From contig JAICRQ010000201.1 of NCBI GenBank assembly GCA_025966435.1, forward strand, positions 1 through 6,525: 6,525 nucleotides of DNA, in the 5' to 3' direction. Shown in pieces: positions 5,546 through 6,525 of the stretch; the first letter of the stretch is position 1, and every line of letters starts with the position of its first letter. A program made the position numbers and the translations under genes. Under the pieces are notes generated by a model that was not told where the DNA came from, ran no database searches, and saw nothing but the letters and a program-made list of their open reading frames with translations. The DNA comes from Anaerolineales bacterium. GTDB taxonomy: Bacteria > Chloroflexota > Anaerolineae > Anaerolineales > Villigracilaceae.

Positions 5546-6525
5546 ATGGACAACAAAAACTACGGTATCCTGATGTCTCTGGGTTTAGCAGGGATTGGCA
5601 TCGGGGTATGGTCTGAAATTTCATCCTTCTGGACGGTTGAACAAAACTGGGTCAGGCTGCTGTCATTGACGGGGAAGATGACGATCAGCCTGTATCTGAT
5701 TGTTTTAATTCTAGGCGTATATGTTTTGCTGACAGGCGCTTGGCGTGCCGAAAGGTTAAACCGCTGGACGCGCCAATTTAAACTGCCAACTGCGATACGA
5801 TGGCTGGTTGCCGTCGGTCTGCTTCTGGCCTTTACCTACTTCTATCTTTACTCTCTCTGGCAGACGATTCTCGCCCAGCCCTGGACTCAGCTTGTGTTTG
5901 CGATGGGATTTGCACAAATTCTCCGATGCACCATAGTGCCACAACGCGAGCAGCGCTTCGGCTGGAGTGAACTCGCCTTGACGATCGGACTCTTTCTGTA
6001 CCCGCGTGTGGTTCACGAAACGCGCTCTCTCTTTACCGATGCGCTTGTTTACAGAGCAGTGACCGTTGCCGGGTTTGCGCTTCTCCTGGCACTCCTATTG
6101 GTCCTCTATTCCGCATATGGTGAAAAGCTGCGTATTGCCATCGTCGCCTGGCGTGAACGACTGGGTTATGCGCGGGTTGGTATCATCCTCCTGTTATGTC
6201 TGACACCTATCATTCATCGTTACCTGGTGGCTCCCGAAACCTACATTCTCTATGACGACATCCGCTTTCTGATTTTGATGATCGCGTTTTGGTTGATTGC
6301 TTTTCTAGGCAGCGCGAGATGGCCGGAGCTCGTCTCGCGGGAGGCGCTCGTGTTGAGTCTGGGAGTGCTTTTGTTCACCTCGTTCCTGGCGCGATCATCG
6401 CTCTCCATCATGGATTATCCCTTTTCGCTTTCCTGGTCCGAAGGGAATCGTTTCTATGATTACTCTCTGGTGTTCGGACAGTCGCTTTATAACTATCCGG
6501 GACACATAGTAAATCCTTATAGTTC
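5546..6525 (+). CDS. Polytopic membrane protein of unknown function, N-terminal part, cut by right edge
   Basis: An uninterrupted frame of 326 codons runs from the ATG at 5546 to the window end with no stop, so the gene is incomplete. Hydrophobic segments that could span the membrane lie at about residues 7-22, 46-65, 85-108, 113-125, 140-152, 170-190, 209-222, 238-255 and 265-283, with several short ones uncertain. They are separated by short basic loops such as RAERLNRWTRQFK. After the last comes a hydrophilic, aromatic-rich loop, DYPFSLSWSEGNRFYDYS (290-307), then FGQSLYNYPG (310-319). An acidic residue in such a loop near a G..LY element is reminiscent of GT-C glycosyltransferases and other lipid-linked sugar enzymes, but I do not recognise a family with confidence. 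The frame is open upstream to 5453; TTG codons at 5495 and 5504 are less likely starts. No clear ribosome site precedes 5546. The locus suggests a role in glycan assembly (inference). Confidence 0.8.
   Translation, partial: MDNKNYGILMSLGLAGIGIGVWSEISSFWTVEQNWVRLLSLTGKMTISLYLIVLILGVYVLLTGAWRAERLNRWTRQFKLPTAIRWLVAVGLLLAFTYFYLYSLWQTILAQPWTQLVFAMGFAQILRCTIVPQREQRFGWSELALTIGLFLYPRVVHETRSLFTDALVYRAVTVAGFALLLALLLVLYSAYGEKLRIAIVAWRERLGYARVGIILLLCLTPIIHRYLVAPETYILYDDIRFLILMIAFWLIAFLGSARWPELVSREALVLSLGVLLFTSFLARSSLSIMDYPFSLSWSEGNRFYDYSLVFGQSLYNYPGHIVNPYS

Noticed and set aside
5756..6016. An 86-codon open frame on the - strand near the right end
   Set aside because: The + strand frame here is open for 326 codons with membrane-protein composition, so the antisense frame is a shadow.
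1..6525. CRISPR array, insertion sequence, tRNA or defence system
   Set aside because: No regularly spaced direct repeats, no transposase-like coding region and no tRNA-like fold were seen on reading both strands; coding density by glycan genes accounts for nearly all of the window.

Overview
This window is a stretch of a bacterial surface-polysaccharide biosynthesis locus. All seven genes I can support lie on the + strand and are closely packed. The base composition looks close to balanced. The flavour of the proteins (an EPS-type asparagine synthase, a flippase-like LPG-synthase-TM protein, a dTDP-sugar pair and a long polytopic protein with a WSEGNR loop) is what I would expect from an environmental, non-proteobacterial lineage. 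Chloroflexota (Anaerolineae-like) is my best guess, but it rests on impression only; no search was run and no marker gene is present.

Layout: (1) positions 2-529, the C-terminal 175 residues of a glutamine-hydrolysing asparagine synthase, cut by the left edge; (2) 532-1311, a class I SAM methyltransferase; (3) 1319-2239, a PAPS-dependent sulfotransferase; (4) 2289-3314, a multi-spanning flippase-like protein of the LPG_synthase_TM family; (5) a 95-bp gap with a small imperfect palindrome; (6) 3416-4531, rfbB/rmlB (dTDP-glucose 4,6-dehydratase), overlapping by 4 bp (7) 4528-5397, rfbA/rmlA (glucose-1-phosphate thymidylyltransferase); (8) a 148-bp gap holding nested inverted repeats and a possible promoter; (9) 5546-6525, the first 326 residues of a polytopic membrane protein that runs off the right edge.

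How the genes fit together: RfbA makes dTDP-glucose and RfbB converts it to dTDP-4-keto-6-deoxyglucose, the branch point for rhamnose and other 6-deoxy sugars. The later enzymes (rfbC, rfbD or aminotransferases) are not in the window. The methyltransferase and sulfotransferase are plausible decorating enzymes, suggesting a methylated and/or sulfated glycan. The flippase-like protein and the last membrane protein would act at the membrane. This is inference from context. I see no mobile element, CRISPR array, tRNA, rRNA or defence system. It is essentially a recognisable glycan locus, and the less explained parts are the membrane protein at the right edge and the structured gap before it.
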